Assembly: GCF_900176395.1 (NCBI RefSeq)
Contig: NZ_FWXL01000004.1
Coordinates: 269,001 to 333,000, forward strand
Source of the DNA: Novosphingobium sp. B1
GTDB taxonomy: Bacteria; Pseudomonadota; Alphaproteobacteria; Sphingomonadales; Sphingomonadaceae
Length of the DNA stretch: 64,000 nt
Reading direction: 5' to 3'
A program made the translations under genes and the position numbers. The notes below the pieces were generated by a model. The model ran no database searches, had not been told where the DNA came from, and saw nothing but the letters and a program-made list of their open reading frames with translations. Positions 53,557 through 63,244 of the stretch are shown here, in pieces (the first letter of the stretch is position 1; the number at the start of each line of letters is the position of its first letter).

Positions 53557-54279
53557 ATGATCGAAGACCTCAAGAACGAACGCCGCCCCGCCCCCCGCTC
53601 GTCCAGCCGGCTTGGCACCATCGGCTGGTTCGTGGCGCGCATCGTGGCGGCCTTTCTGTTTCTCTCGGCGGCACAGGTGGTCATCTACAAGTTCGTGCCG
53701 GTACCTATCACGCTGACCATGCTGATGGACGATCACCCGGTGACCAAGGAATGGACCGCGCTTTCGGACATCGACCGCGATATGGTGGCCGCCGTGATCT
53801 CGGGCGAGGACGGCAAGTTCTGCCAGCACAAGGGCTTCGATCAGGAGGCCATGATGCAGGCCTTCAAGCGCAACCAGAAAGGCGGGCGCATCCGCGGCGG
53901 CTCGACCATCAGCCAGCAGACCGCCAAGAACGTGTTCCTGTGGCAGGGTGGCGGTTACCTGCGCAAGGGGCTGGAGGCTTGGTACACGGTGCTGATCGAG
54001 ACGATCTGGGGCAAGCGCCGGATCATGGAAGTCTATCTCAATGTCGCCGAAACGGGGATCGGCACCTATGGCGTCGAGGCCGGAGCGCAGCGCTATTACG
54101 GCAAGAGCGCACGCAAGCTGAGCGCGGTCGAAGCTGCCCGCATCGCCGCCGTCCTGCCGCTTCCCAAGCAGCGCGAGGTCAACGGCGCCGGCGGCTTCAC
54201 CCGCCGCCACGGCAACGCCATCGCCCGCCGCGTGAACGTGGTGAAGAACGGCGCCTTGGACTCCTGCGTCTACAAGTGA
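53557..54279 (+). CDS. mtgA: Monofunctional peptidoglycan glycosyltransferase MtgA
   Basis: MtgA polymerises lipid II into glycan strands. The 240-residue product has one N-terminal membrane helix (FVARIVAAFLFLSAAQVVIY) and the GT51 motifs: AAVISGEDGKFCQHKGFD with the catalytic glutamate, GGSTISQQTAKNVFLW, WGKRRIMEVYLNVAETG. ATG 53557 is used; a TTG at 53539 would add six residues. Confidence 0.93.
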   Translation: MIEDLKNERRPAPRSSSRLGTIGWFVARIVAAFLFLSAAQVVIYKFVPVPITLTMLMDDHPVTKEWTALSDIDRDMVAAVISGEDGKFCQHKGFDQEAMMQAFKRNQKGGRIRGGSTISQQTAKNVFLWQGGGYLRKGLEAWYTVLIETIWGKRRIMEVYLNVAETGIGTYGVEAGAQRYYGKSARKLSAVEAARIAAVLPLPKQREVNGAGGFTRRHGNAIARRVNVVKNGALDSCVYK

Positions 54280-54379
54280 CGGTCGGCGATGCCGGGCGAG
54301 CGGCAGCGATGAACAATCGTCCGATATAGGTAGATCGCTCGGTCGGGCCGGGTGGCCGCTTTGGGGTGGGAAGCTGCCG

Positions 54380-54778
54380 CTAGCTTTTCACCCTGAACGG
54401 GTGCTCAGGGTTGCTCTCGATGAACGCTGCGACCTTTCGAAGCCGTTCGGGATAAGGTTCCGCGTCTCTCCAGCCTGTATTCGGGATAAACCTGAAACCC
54501 GCCATCCAAAGCCGCTCGACCTTATTCCACTGTTCGGTGTCGGACTTTTTCGGCGCTTTGAATGCTCGCCCCATCCAATGCAACGCCTTGGCGCACTGGG
54601 GGCAAGTGGCGGCGCTCGCTTCGGAAACCTTCCACGACTTGCGGCAATCGAAGCAGGCGTGCGCTACCAAGTAATCTGATCCGCGAGGGCGGACCCCAGC
54701 ATCGGGACCGGGGATCGAACGGTTCCCAATCGCCTTGCGGATTTCCATGCGCTCAGATTTTGACGGGGTCTGCACCAT
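54380..54778 (-). CDS. Hypothetical zinc-ribbon protein
   Basis: The 132-residue product has two cysteine pairs, CFDCRKSW and CPQCAKAL, spaced like a zinc ribbon. Polar helices follow (WNKVERLWMAGFRFIP). No family recognised. The gene and its flanks are visibly less GC-rich than mtgA and the receptor next to it, hinting at a separate origin. ATG 54748 (MEIRKAIG) is an alternative start. Confidence 0.6.
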   Translation of the reverse strand: MVQTPSKSERMEIRKAIGNRSIPGPDAGVRPRGSDYLVAHACFDCRKSWKVSEASAATCPQCAKALHWMGRAFKAPKKSDTEQWNKVERLWMAGFRFIPNTGWRDAEPYPERLRKVAAFIESNPEHPFRVKS

Positions 54779-54895
54779 ATGCAGCTAATTACAGCTTTTT
54801 ACCGATGACCGGAATGGGGTTGGTTGCAGAACGGCAGCTTTTCGCTGTGAATGCACAATAGCGGACGTTTCAGTAGCGCGCCTGAACCTGAAAAG

Positions 54896-54926
54896 AAAAA
54901 GCGCGGAAGGGTTTCCCCTTCCGCGC
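54896..54926 (-). terminator. Bidirectional terminator after the Oar-like receptor
   Basis: GCGCGGAAGGG (54901-54911) pairs with CCCTTCCGCGC (54916-54926) around a short loop. On the minus strand it is followed by TTTTTCTTTTC, on the plus strand by CTTTCTTTT. It lies 28 bases after the receptor stop. Confidence 0.85.
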
Positions 54927-54953
54927 CTTTCTTTTGGTTTTTGAAGTTCCGGA

Positions 54954-57900
54954 TCAGAACTTCACGCGGGCACCCACGCGGATGCCGTAGAGCGACTGGC
55001 GCGTCTGCAGCACTTCGTTCGGAGCCTGAACGCGGCTGTACTGGTACTTCGTGCAGTTGGTGCCCGACGTTGCCGCACAGCTGACGCGAACCAGCGCCGC
55101 GTTGTACGGGAACTCGACCTGCGAAAGCGCACCCCAATCCTTGTCGATCAGGTTCAGCACGTTCTCGACATCGGCGAACAGTTCAATCTTGCCAGCCGGC
55201 ACCACCGGAAGCGGAATTTCCTGCCCGAAGTGCAGGTCGACCTTGAAGAAGTTCCGCGACGTCTGCGAGTTCTTGGGCACAACCTTGCCGCGATACTTCT
55301 CGAGGCCAAGCTGCGATACCAGACCCTCGAAGTTTGCCGCGCTCGTGGCGTTGTCGAACTGCACCAAAGGATCGCTCGAACCGGTCGGCACGTAGAGCAG
55401 CATGTTGCCAAGGTTGCCGACGGTGCCGAACACCGCGCCACGACCGTTGGTGTTGTCGAGCATGGTCAGGCTGTAGGGACGGCCCGAACGCAGTTCGCCG
55501 AACAGCGAGAACGTGGTCTTGGCATCAGCGAAGAAGGCGTGGCTGTAATCGACGCCGAACTTCCAGGTGTTGCGATACTCGTAGATCGAACGGCCATAAG
55601 CCGGCAGGTTCGGATCGAAGAACGCGTTGTTGCCGTAGTTCGACGACGAAGTCGACGAGGTCGAGGCAGAGCGGTCCTTCACGTCGGCGCGGGTGTAGCT
55701 GCCCGAAATGCCGAGACCGAAGTCCCAGTCCTTCTGGAAGCGGAACGTGCCGAACAGGCTGCGGCCATCGCTGGTATTGGTCAGCTGAAGGTCGCGGTTG
55801 GTCGTGGCAACACCACCGATCGGGCCATAGCGGGTGCGGCCGTCGGGCAGCGTGCCGATGGCAACCGAGCGCAGGTCGCGCCACATGTAGCCCTGCAGCG
55901 TGTTGTCGTAGAGGAACTGTGCACCAAACAGCCAGTTGTCACCGAGCGGTCCGAGGTCAGCCTTGTAGTCTGCCTGGAACGTCGCCTTGAACTTCTGCGC
56001 GATCTTCAGCTTCGGATCGATGTTGTCGGCCGGAGCAGCCGCGAGGCTGGCGGTATTGCGCGTCAGGAAGTTGACGACGCTCGCCGGGATGGTGCCGCTG
56101 GTCAGCCCGCTGAGAGCACCGCAGGTGCCCGAAGCAGCGCAGTTGGCGCGGTTGATGTCGACGCTGTTGGTCAGCTGACCGGTGTTCGAGAACACGTTCG
56201 ACAGGTACACGTCCGGCGTACCGCCGGCGAACACGCCTGCGCCAACGCGGAAGACCAGGCGATCGGTCGCTTCCCAGTTCGCGGCAAAGCGCGGCTGGAA
56301 GGCGCCACGGCCCTTGAAAGTCGAGCGGTTGGAGAAGCCGTAGCGCGACACGAAGTTTGCGTTCAGCGGCGGCAAGACATTGTTGTCGAACAGGTCGTAA
56401 CGCAGGCCCACCATCACGTCGACGGTCGGCGTCACCTGCCAGTCAACCTGGGTCCCGAAGGTCCAGTTGGTGGTGTTGAAGCGTGCAGCTGCGTCGTTCG
56501 GATCGTTCGACGGCACGGCATTGCCATAACGCAGGCGCGCGGCGTTGCCGTTGACGAAGTCGTTCAGCGTATCGAAGTAGAAATCGCCGAGCGAACGCTG
56601 AAGGAACAGGTTGTAGACGTTCACGCGGGTGTAGCCGCCGGTCAGCGTCAGCTTGAAGTCGCCCGTATCATAACGGCCCGTCACGTCGACCGAGAGATTT
56701 TCGGTGTTGAGCGCGTTGGAGTGACGCGAAACGTCAGGACCGAAGTACAGGCTGGTGCCGTCGCAACCCGTGGCCGAGGCGCCGGGGACCGAGTCGAGGC
56801 AGACCTGCATCTGCGGGAACGCGTTGCCGCCAAACGGCGTCTGGGCGCGGTTGTAGTCACGATAGGAACCGCGAACCGTGGTCGAGAACGTGTCCGACCA
56901 GGTCGAGTTCACTTCCAGCGTGCCCGAGTTCACTTCCTCGCGCAGCTCATAGCCGTTCGACTGGTAGCCGAGGCCGAAAGGCGCGGTCAGGAAGGTGTTC
57001 TGCTGAAACTGGTTGGTGCCGACGTTGCGGATGTAGGTCAGCGAGGCGCGGTGATCGTCGCTGATGTTCCAGTCGAGCTTGCCGACGATCTTTTCGTCCT
57101 GCTCCTGCGTGGTCGAGATCAGACCCTGCGTATCGTAGTTGAAGCGGCTCTTGGCGACGGAGGTGACCTGATCGATCAGGGCCTGCGTCAGGCCGGGCAC
57201 CTGGTTGGCAAAGCCGCTGCCGAAGCCGGACTCGAGCGGACGGCCTTCTTCGGTACGCTCGTAGGCGAGCATGAAGAACAGCTTGTCCTTGACCAGTGGA
57301 CCGGTCATCCAGCCGCCGTACTGCTTCGAGGTGAAGTCCAGATTGACCGTGCGGTCCTTGGTCTTGCTGCCGGTCAGGCTGTCGTCGGTGTAAGTGAAGA
57401 AGCCGCCACCGTGGAACTTGTTACCGCCCGACTTGAGCACGACGTTGATCGCGCCGCCCTGCAGGTCGCCTTCAGCGATGTCATATGGCGCCACCTTGAC
57501 TGTGAACTGTTCGATCGCGTCGAACGGCACCGGGCCGCGGCTGGTTGGCAGGCCGCCGTTGTTCAGACCGAAGTCGTCCGACATCTGCATGCCGTCGACC
57601 GAGAAGCGGTTGAAACGGCCGTTGTTGCCGGCGATTTCGATTGCGCGGGCATTCGTCAGGTCAAGCGTGACGAGAGGATCGCGGCGGGCAAGGTCGCGCA
57701 CGTCACGGTTGATCGATGCGGTGGCTGCGATCTTCGCAGCGTTGAGCGAGGTCGTCGGGCCATCCGAAAGGCCTGCAACGTTGTTGATCGACGAGGCGGT
57801 GACGACGATCTGCTGCATGGCCTGCAGTTCGATCGGCAGACGAGCAGGCGTACCGGCCTGAAGGAACAAGTCGTTGACGGTGGCAGCCTCGAATCCGTCG

Positions 57901-58160
57901 GCTTCAACCGACACGCTGAACGGGCCGCCGACGCGCAGACCGTTCGACGAGAAGTTGCCACCCTGGTCGGTGGTGGTCGTCGAGGTCGTGCCTGACGGGG
58001 TGTGGACGATCGTAACGGTGGCGCCCGAAACAGGCTGGCCAGCCGCTACAACCGTGCCGCGAACGGAAGATGAAGTTTCCTGCGCGAATGCCGGCGTCGC
58101 AATTGCGGTGGCAAGCGAAAGGCTGGCAGCGCTTGCGGCGAGGAAATATCTGAGTTGCAT
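54954..58160 (-). CDS. Oar-like TonB-dependent outer-membrane receptor
   Basis: The 1068-residue protein has a signal peptide ending ATPAFAQ. A carboxypeptidase-regulatory-like domain follows (VRGTVVAAGQPVSGATVTIV, about 30-115), then a plug with QIVVTASSINNVAGLSDG and RFSVDGMQMSDDFGLNN. A large barrel ends GIRVGARVKF. This architecture is that of Oar/CarboxypepD_reg receptors rather than siderophore receptors. The substrate is unknown. No TonB box was identified with certainty. Confidence 0.9.
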   Translation of the reverse strand: MQLRYFLAASAASLSLATAIATPAFAQETSSSVRGTVVAAGQPVSGATVTIVHTPSGTTSTTTTDQGGNFSSNGLRVGGPFSVSVEADGFEAATVNDLFLQAGTPARLPIELQAMQQIVVTASSINNVAGLSDGPTTSLNAAKIAATASINRDVRDLARRDPLVTLDLTNARAIEIAGNNGRFNRFSVDGMQMSDDFGLNNGGLPTSRGPVPFDAIEQFTVKVAPYDIAEGDLQGGAINVVLKSGGNKFHGGGFFTYTDDSLTGSKTKDRTVNLDFTSKQYGGWMTGPLVKDKLFFMLAYERTEEGRPLESGFGSGFANQVPGLTQALIDQVTSVAKSRFNYDTQGLISTTQEQDEKIVGKLDWNISDDHRASLTYIRNVGTNQFQQNTFLTAPFGLGYQSNGYELREEVNSGTLEVNSTWSDTFSTTVRGSYRDYNRAQTPFGGNAFPQMQVCLDSVPGASATGCDGTSLYFGPDVSRHSNALNTENLSVDVTGRYDTGDFKLTLTGGYTRVNVYNLFLQRSLGDFYFDTLNDFVNGNAARLRYGNAVPSNDPNDAAARFNTTNWTFGTQVDWQVTPTVDVMVGLRYDLFDNNVLPPLNANFVSRYGFSNRSTFKGRGAFQPRFAANWEATDRLVFRVGAGVFAGGTPDVYLSNVFSNTGQLTNSVDINRANCAASGTCGALSGLTSGTIPASVVNFLTRNTASLAAAPADNIDPKLKIAQKFKATFQADYKADLGPLGDNWLFGAQFLYDNTLQGYMWRDLRSVAIGTLPDGRTRYGPIGGVATTNRDLQLTNTSDGRSLFGTFRFQKDWDFGLGISGSYTRADVKDRSASTSSTSSSNYGNNAFFDPNLPAYGRSIYEYRNTWKFGVDYSHAFFADAKTTFSLFGELRSGRPYSLTMLDNTNGRGAVFGTVGNLGNMLLYVPTGSSDPLVQFDNATSAANFEGLVSQLGLEKYRGKVVPKNSQTSRNFFKVDLHFGQEIPLPVVPAGKIELFADVENVLNLIDKDWGALSQVEFPYNAALVRVSCAATSGTNCTKYQYSRVQAPNEVLQTRQSLYGIRVGARVKF

Positions 58161-58503
58161 TTTGAGACCCCGTGTACTGCGCCTGAGAGCGCTGTTGCGG
58201 CACGGTTGTTACCCGCGCCCCTGAGCTTATTCCGGGAGAGAATCGCGCTCGCCCGAACCGTCGCGGGCAAGCCTCTAGCCGCCCGTTGACGACCCCAAAA
58301 CCGGTCTCAGATGACACTGGAATGACGACGTTTCGACTTGGCGACACGACGGTCGAACCGTGCGCAAGGAAAGATCAACCGAGCCGCCTAGGGCTGTATG
58401 GAAATTGCCCCAAGTCCATAAAGTTTCGAAATATTCGGGTTGCAGTTGCAGTTTCGCAACAGCGAAGAAAAAGTTGCTGCAGGCGCGAACCGCCCGGGAA
58501 CTT
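58161..58503. other. Leader region of the Oar-like receptor
   Basis: About 340 bases between the receptor start and the phosphatase stop, both on the minus strand. It is AT-richer around 58430-58450 (AAGTTTCGAAATATTC), where a promoter is plausible. I see no convincing sigma consensus, riboswitch or small gene. Confidence 0.35.
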
Positions 58504-59307
58504 TCAGGCCGCCTCGCGCGCCTCCGGCGCAATCTCGGCGGTGATGAACCAGCGTTCGGTGCCCTCCAGTCCCACCGCCGTCAGACGGCCACTGCCAAAG
58601 GCGCCGGTATCGATGCCGATCCGGTTGGCACGCACTTCGGGAAGTTCGGCTATCGAATGGCCGTGCACCACGACATGGCCATGATCGCCCTGATGCTCGA
58701 GAAACTCGCGCCGGATCCAGCGCATGTCGGGCCGGTTCTGCTGGTCCAGCGGAACGCCGGGGCGGATTCCGGCATGCACGAAGAGGTAGTCCCCCACGAC
58801 GATGCTGTCTTCCGTCGCTTCCATGAAGGCTATGTGGCTCTGCGGTACCAGCGCAATCATGCGCTCGCGCAACTGCTCGAGCTGCATCGCGCAATACTCC
58901 TCGAAGCCGAGGCCGCAGCTGACCAGCGTCTGCTTCCCGCCATGGCGCAAGAAGTGCCGCAGCGTCTCGTCCTGCGAGAGGCTGCCGAGCATCATCTCCT
59001 CGTGATTGCCTGCAAGAACCCGGACCCGCCCGGTCGCCATCAGGCCCATGGCGCGTTCGACCACGCCCCTGCTGTCTGGCCCACGATCGACCAGGTCACC
59101 AAGGAGGATCAGAGTCGTGTCGGCATCGCCGCGCGCCGATTCGTCGGCGTCGATGCGCTCCAGCAACTGGTCGAACAGGTCCAGTCGTCCGTGGATATCG
59201 CCGATTGCATAGATCCGTTGGCCTGAAGGCACGGTGGCACGCGCTGCCGGCTCATCGGGCAACGCACGGGCAGAGGCACTGAACAAAGACCGCAGCTTGG
59301 ATAACAT
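58504..59307 (-). CDS. PP2A-like serine/threonine protein phosphatase
   Basis: The 267-residue protein has all three metallophosphoesterase motifs: GDIHGRLDL, GDLVDRGPDS and GNHEEMM, plus C-terminal VVHGHSIAE. These bind the two metal ions. Bacterial PrpA-type phosphatases of this size remove phosphate from proteins or small molecules. No kinase is adjacent. Confidence 0.9.
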   Translation of the reverse strand: MLSKLRSLFSASARALPDEPAARATVPSGQRIYAIGDIHGRLDLFDQLLERIDADESARGDADTTLILLGDLVDRGPDSRGVVERAMGLMATGRVRVLAGNHEEMMLGSLSQDETLRHFLRHGGKQTLVSCGLGFEEYCAMQLEQLRERMIALVPQSHIAFMEATEDSIVVGDYLFVHAGIRPGVPLDQQNRPDMRWIRREFLEHQGDHGHVVVHGHSIAELPEVRANRIGIDTGAFGSGRLTAVGLEGTERWFITAEIAPEAREAA

Positions 59308-59465
59308 GATCCCTCGTTATCGGACGATATGGGTAACGCAAGTGCAGCATGCAACAAGCCTGCTGAACCCGCCCTTTCATGCCGCCTGCGCAAGAGTTCT
59401 TGGGTTCGGCAACCGCGCGTCCTATCTTGCCCTGCGACAACCTCCAGCAGCGAAAGGCAGTTGCC

Positions 59466-59903
59466 TTGACCAAGTTCCTTCACACCATGATCCGCGTGAG
59501 CGATCCCGAGGCCACCATTGCCTTCTTCGAGCTGATCGGGCTCAAGGAAGTGCGCCGCTTCTCGAGCGAGCAAGGCCGCTTCACCCTGATCTTCCTGGCT
59601 GCGCCCGGCGAGGAAGGCATTGCCGAGGTCGAGCTGACCTACAACTGGCCGCCGGAAGACGGCTCGCCAGCCGAAAGCTACAGCGGCGGGCGCAATTTCG
59701 GCCATCTCGCCTACCGCGTCGACAACATTTACGAGACCTGCCAGCGCATCATTGATGCCGGGCACATCGTCCACCGTCCCCCGCGCGATGGACATATGGC
59801 CTTCGTGAAATCGCCCGATGGCATCTCGGTGGAACTGCTGCAGGACGGCCACCTGCCGCCGCAGGAGCCGTGGGCAAGCATGGCCAACACCGGTAGCTGG
59901 TAA
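59466..59903 (+). CDS. gloA: Glyoxalase I (lactoylglutathione lyase)-like
   Basis: From TTG 59466 (AAAGG eight bases upstream) the 145-residue protein starts MTKFLHTMIRVSDPEATIAF. All four glyoxalase metal ligands can be seen: His in FLHTMIRV, Glu in AEVELTYNW, His in NFGHLAYRV and Glu in SVELLQDG. It would convert the methylglyoxal-glutathione adduct to lactoylglutathione. The size is that of GloA. Another VOC enzyme remains possible. Confidence 0.88.
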   Translation: MTKFLHTMIRVSDPEATIAFFELIGLKEVRRFSSEQGRFTLIFLAAPGEEGIAEVELTYNWPPEDGSPAESYSGGRNFGHLAYRVDNIYETCQRIIDAGHIVHRPPRDGHMAFVKSPDGISVELLQDGHLPPQEPWASMANTGSW

Positions 59904-60357
59904 CTCGGCACCCAGAGATATTCAGGCGCGGCGTCCGGAGCGATCCGGGCGCCGTTTCGGTTCGTGCCATTCATTCGGCCCCAGAGCGCCCGCAGACCCT
60001 TGGCCATATCGCTTGGCAAAAAGGGTGCTGCACCTGCGCAAAAGGGCGTTGACTCCATGTTGCCCTGCAGCATTATCAATCCCGGACGAGCGTCAGGGAA
60101 TGGCCAAAAGGCAGCGCTCGGCCACGGGGTATTGCTGAAAACCTGATGTCTGCCGCGCCGCTGCGGCGGGGCCGGATGCATCGTCGCTTCCGGCTGCGGG
60201 AACGCCTTGCCCTGTAGATACCAGCCACCTGCGCGAACTGCGCAGCCTTGCCGCGAGGCGACAAGGACAGGGCACGAAACGGGACGGATGCTTCGGGGAG
60301 AAACAAGGGCCGTGCGTCTCCTGCAACGGGAGCCGGGCAAAACAGGGGGTTGAACAG
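59904..60357. promoter_or_regulatory. Long upstream region of the second TonB receptor, with possible promoter
   Basis: A 450-base stretch without a gene. TTGACT (60050-60055) and ATTATC (60073-60078), 17 bases apart, form the best housekeeping-type promoter here. This would give a leader of about 270 bases. Only short GC hairpins (for example around 60155-60175) are visible. AGGGGG precedes the receptor ATG. Confidence 0.4.
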
Positions 60358-63066
60358 ATGAAGACGCAGTTCGGGTTGAAATCGAAAGCCATGAGGGTTC
60401 TTGGGGCAACGACCATCCTTTCGACCATGGTCCTGCCCACTGTGGCCCGCGCCGCCGACGAACCGCAGGAAGCCATGGCGCCTTCGCCCGAACCGCAGGC
60501 CGCAGAAGGCGAAGGCTTCGGCGAGATCGTCGTGACCGCCACGCGCAAGGCCGAATCGATCCAGAAGGTGCCGATCTCGATCCAGGCGCTGAGCGCGGAC
60601 ACGCTGGCACAGCGCCAGGTAAAGGGTCTGACAGACTTTGCCACCCTGATGCCGTCGGTCTCGTTTGCCGGTATCAGCCCGGGCCGTAACACCCCATATT
60701 TCCGCGGGATCGTGCCTGCGGGCGGTGGTCGCGAGTCGGTCGGGTATTACATTGACGACATCCCGATCACCGGCACGGGCCTGCCCGATATCCAGGTCTA
60801 CGACATGGAGCGCATCGAGGCACTTTCAGGCCCGCAAGGCACGCTTTATGGAGCAGGTTCGCTGGCTGGCACGATCCGCTTCATCACCAACAAGCCCAAG
60901 ACCGATCGCATGGAATTCGGCTGGGATGCCGAGGTCAACAAATACGGCAAGGGCGGCTTCGGCGGCCAGTACCAGACTTTCGTCAACGTGCCGATCGCCG
61001 ACAATCTCGCCGTGCGGGCCATGGGCTTCTATCGCCGCGATGGCGGATACATCGACAACACGCCCAACAACGGCAAGTTCAACGATGGCAAGTCGTCAAC
61101 CCTGACGCTGGGCGACAACAACCCCAACACGAAGTACACGCTCGACAACTCTTCCATCGCCAAGAACGATTACAACGACATCGAAGCCTACGGCGGCAAG
61201 CTGCAGGTCCTGTGGCAGCCGGCAGATGGCTGGGACGTGATGCCCCAGATCACCGCGCAAAAGCAGATCGTCAACGGCTACTTCGGCTTCGACCCGCGCG
61301 TTGGCGATCTCGAGGTGCACGATTACGACACGACCCAGCTTAACGACAAATGGTATCAGGCCGCGCTCAGCATTCATGGCCACATCGGCGATTTCGATCT
61401 GGTTTCGGCCACCGGCTATTACCAGCGTCAGCTCAAGGTGCTGAACGACTATACCTACTACACCGTCACCTACGACGGCTTCGGTCCAGGTTATGAAAAC
61501 TACCTGCAGTTCTTCGACAAGAACGGCTGCACGGGCTCAGGCGCCTCGCTCAAGTGCACAAGCCTGATCAATCCGACCCAGTACTACAGCGGCCTGCGCA
61601 ACGAGCGCAAGTTCACGCAGGAAGTTCGCCTCTCGACACCGAAGTCATGGCCGTTCGACGTCACGATCGGCGGCTTCCTCCACCACCAGACCAACGAAGT
61701 GAACAACGATTACGGCATCCACGGCCTCGCCGACATCGTCGGGTTTACCCGTGCTGGCGGCGGCGACAGCAATCCGGCCGGCTTCGGCATCCCGACCACC
61801 CAGGGCGGCACGATGACGCTCGGCTCGCCGGCGGTAAAGCGCGATGCCTTCTACATGACCGAGCAGAACAACTACTGGCGCGATTACGCCGTCTTCGGCG
61901 AAGGGCATTACAACATCACGCCCGAACTGAAGCTGACCGGCGGCATCCGCTACTTCTGGACGCGCTACAAGGTGCTCGGCTTTGCCGGCGTCGCCGGTTC
62001 GGCGCGCAACACCATTACCTCGCTCTACGTGCCGACGGGCAAGTACGGCTGCCCGATCCCGTTCCCGGACGAGCGCCTGCAGTGCATCAATACCAACTTC
62101 GCCTCGCCCGATGGCGTCGGCCGCTATCGCGAACAGGGCGAAACGCACAAGGTTGCGCTGAACTGGCAGTTCACGCCGACCAAGATGATCTACGCCAACT
62201 ACTCCACCGGCTTCCGCCCGGGCGGCTTCAACCGGCCCTTGCGCATCCGCAACATCGGCGTCGCCACGGTGCCGCCGTTCCAGTCGGAAGAGCTGACCAA
62301 CTACGAAATCGGCATCAAGACCACCTGGAACAACATGTTCCGCTTCAACGCTGCTGTCTATTACGAGGACTGGAACAACATCCAGTACAGCGTCGTCGTC
62401 TCGGGCGCGCAGGGCGCGGGCATTACCGGCAACGCCGGCAAGGCGCGGGTCTACGGTATCGAATACGATGCCGAACTGAAGCTGGGCAAGGTCACCATCT
62501 CGACCAACGGGGCCTACAATAACGCCAAGCTCAAGGGCGATTTCTGCAACTTCGCCTTCAATCCGGCGACCCTGTCGATCTCGCAGTTGCCGGCCTGTAC
62601 CCAGGGCCTGAGCGTGGTGGGCTCCTCGCCGCCGACCCCGCAGGTGGCTGCTGCCGACGGCACGCGCCTGCCCCGCCAGCCGGAGTTCAAGGGCACGACC
62701 TCGGTCCGCTACGACACGTCGTGGGGCGATGCAGATGCCTATATCCAGGGTGCCGCGCTATACCAGACCGGCGCGACGCAGGATCTGAACGTCTTCAACG
62801 GCAACCTCTACGTCTGCCCCGAGATCGCAGCCGCCGAAACCGCCGCTGGCCGCCAATGCCAGACGCCCGGCTTCGTCAGCTTCGACTTCTCGGCCGGCAT
62901 CAAGAAGGACAACTGGACCTTCGACGTCTTCATCCAGAACGCCTTCGACAAGCGCGGAGAGCTGACCAAGAACACCTTCTGCTCGATCACCTTCTGCTCG
63001 GGATCGTCGCGCACTTTCGCGATCAAGCCGCAGTTCTTCGGCGTGCGCTGGGGCCACCGCTACTGA
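60358..63066 (+). CDS. TonB-dependent outer-membrane receptor
   Basis: The 902-residue protein has a signal peptide ending ARAAD. A TonB box-like EIVVTATRKAES follows at about 57-68, then the plug (FRGIVPAGGGRESVGYYIDD, IEALSGPQGTLYGAGSLAGT). A 22-strand type barrel ends GVRWGHRY. It resembles the large sphingomonad receptor family used for complex organic compounds and iron chelates. The ligand is not predictable. It is a single-gene unit with its own terminator. Confidence 0.93.
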   Translation: MKTQFGLKSKAMRVLGATTILSTMVLPTVARAADEPQEAMAPSPEPQAAEGEGFGEIVVTATRKAESIQKVPISIQALSADTLAQRQVKGLTDFATLMPSVSFAGISPGRNTPYFRGIVPAGGGRESVGYYIDDIPITGTGLPDIQVYDMERIEALSGPQGTLYGAGSLAGTIRFITNKPKTDRMEFGWDAEVNKYGKGGFGGQYQTFVNVPIADNLAVRAMGFYRRDGGYIDNTPNNGKFNDGKSSTLTLGDNNPNTKYTLDNSSIAKNDYNDIEAYGGKLQVLWQPADGWDVMPQITAQKQIVNGYFGFDPRVGDLEVHDYDTTQLNDKWYQAALSIHGHIGDFDLVSATGYYQRQLKVLNDYTYYTVTYDGFGPGYENYLQFFDKNGCTGSGASLKCTSLINPTQYYSGLRNERKFTQEVRLSTPKSWPFDVTIGGFLHHQTNEVNNDYGIHGLADIVGFTRAGGGDSNPAGFGIPTTQGGTMTLGSPAVKRDAFYMTEQNNYWRDYAVFGEGHYNITPELKLTGGIRYFWTRYKVLGFAGVAGSARNTITSLYVPTGKYGCPIPFPDERLQCINTNFASPDGVGRYREQGETHKVALNWQFTPTKMIYANYSTGFRPGGFNRPLRIRNIGVATVPPFQSEELTNYEIGIKTTWNNMFRFNAAVYYEDWNNIQYSVVVSGAQGAGITGNAGKARVYGIEYDAELKLGKVTISTNGAYNNAKLKGDFCNFAFNPATLSISQLPACTQGLSVVGSSPPTPQVAAADGTRLPRQPEFKGTTSVRYDTSWGDADAYIQGAALYQTGATQDLNVFNGNLYVCPEIAAAETAAGRQCQTPGFVSFDFSAGIKKDNWTFDVFIQNAFDKRGELTKNTFCSITFCSGSSRTFAIKPQFFGVRWGHRY

Positions 63067-63099
63067 TCGATCCACTCTTTACCCTGCGAAGGTAGACTG

Positions 63100-63129
63100 G
63101 CCCCCGCGATAATTCGCGGGGGCTTTTTT
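63100..63129 (+). terminator. Strong terminator after the second TonB receptor
   Basis: GCCCCCGCGA and TCGCGGGGGC form a perfect 10-bp stem with a TAAT loop, directly followed by TTTTTT. It lies 34 bases after the receptor stop. Confidence 0.93.
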
Positions 63130-63244
63130 GTCAGCCGATACGGCGGCACTGAATAGAGGGGGTCGGGATCGCCTGACGCGGCTCGAATGTCAGGCGGCAC
63201 TGGACTTTGGCGCTGACACGCCGATGTATTGACGATGGACCCGA

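Noticed and set aside
52672..54210. Long minus-strand frame upstream of the 145-residue hypothetical protein
   Set aside because: It runs antisense through crp and mtgA, both well supported; only the part from ATG 52671 is plausible.
55230..57995. A 921-codon open frame on the plus strand, opposite the Oar-like receptor gene
   Set aside because: It is entirely antisense to a protein with clear receptor domains, has no recognisable motif, and long antisense frames are expected in GC-rich genes with biased third positions.
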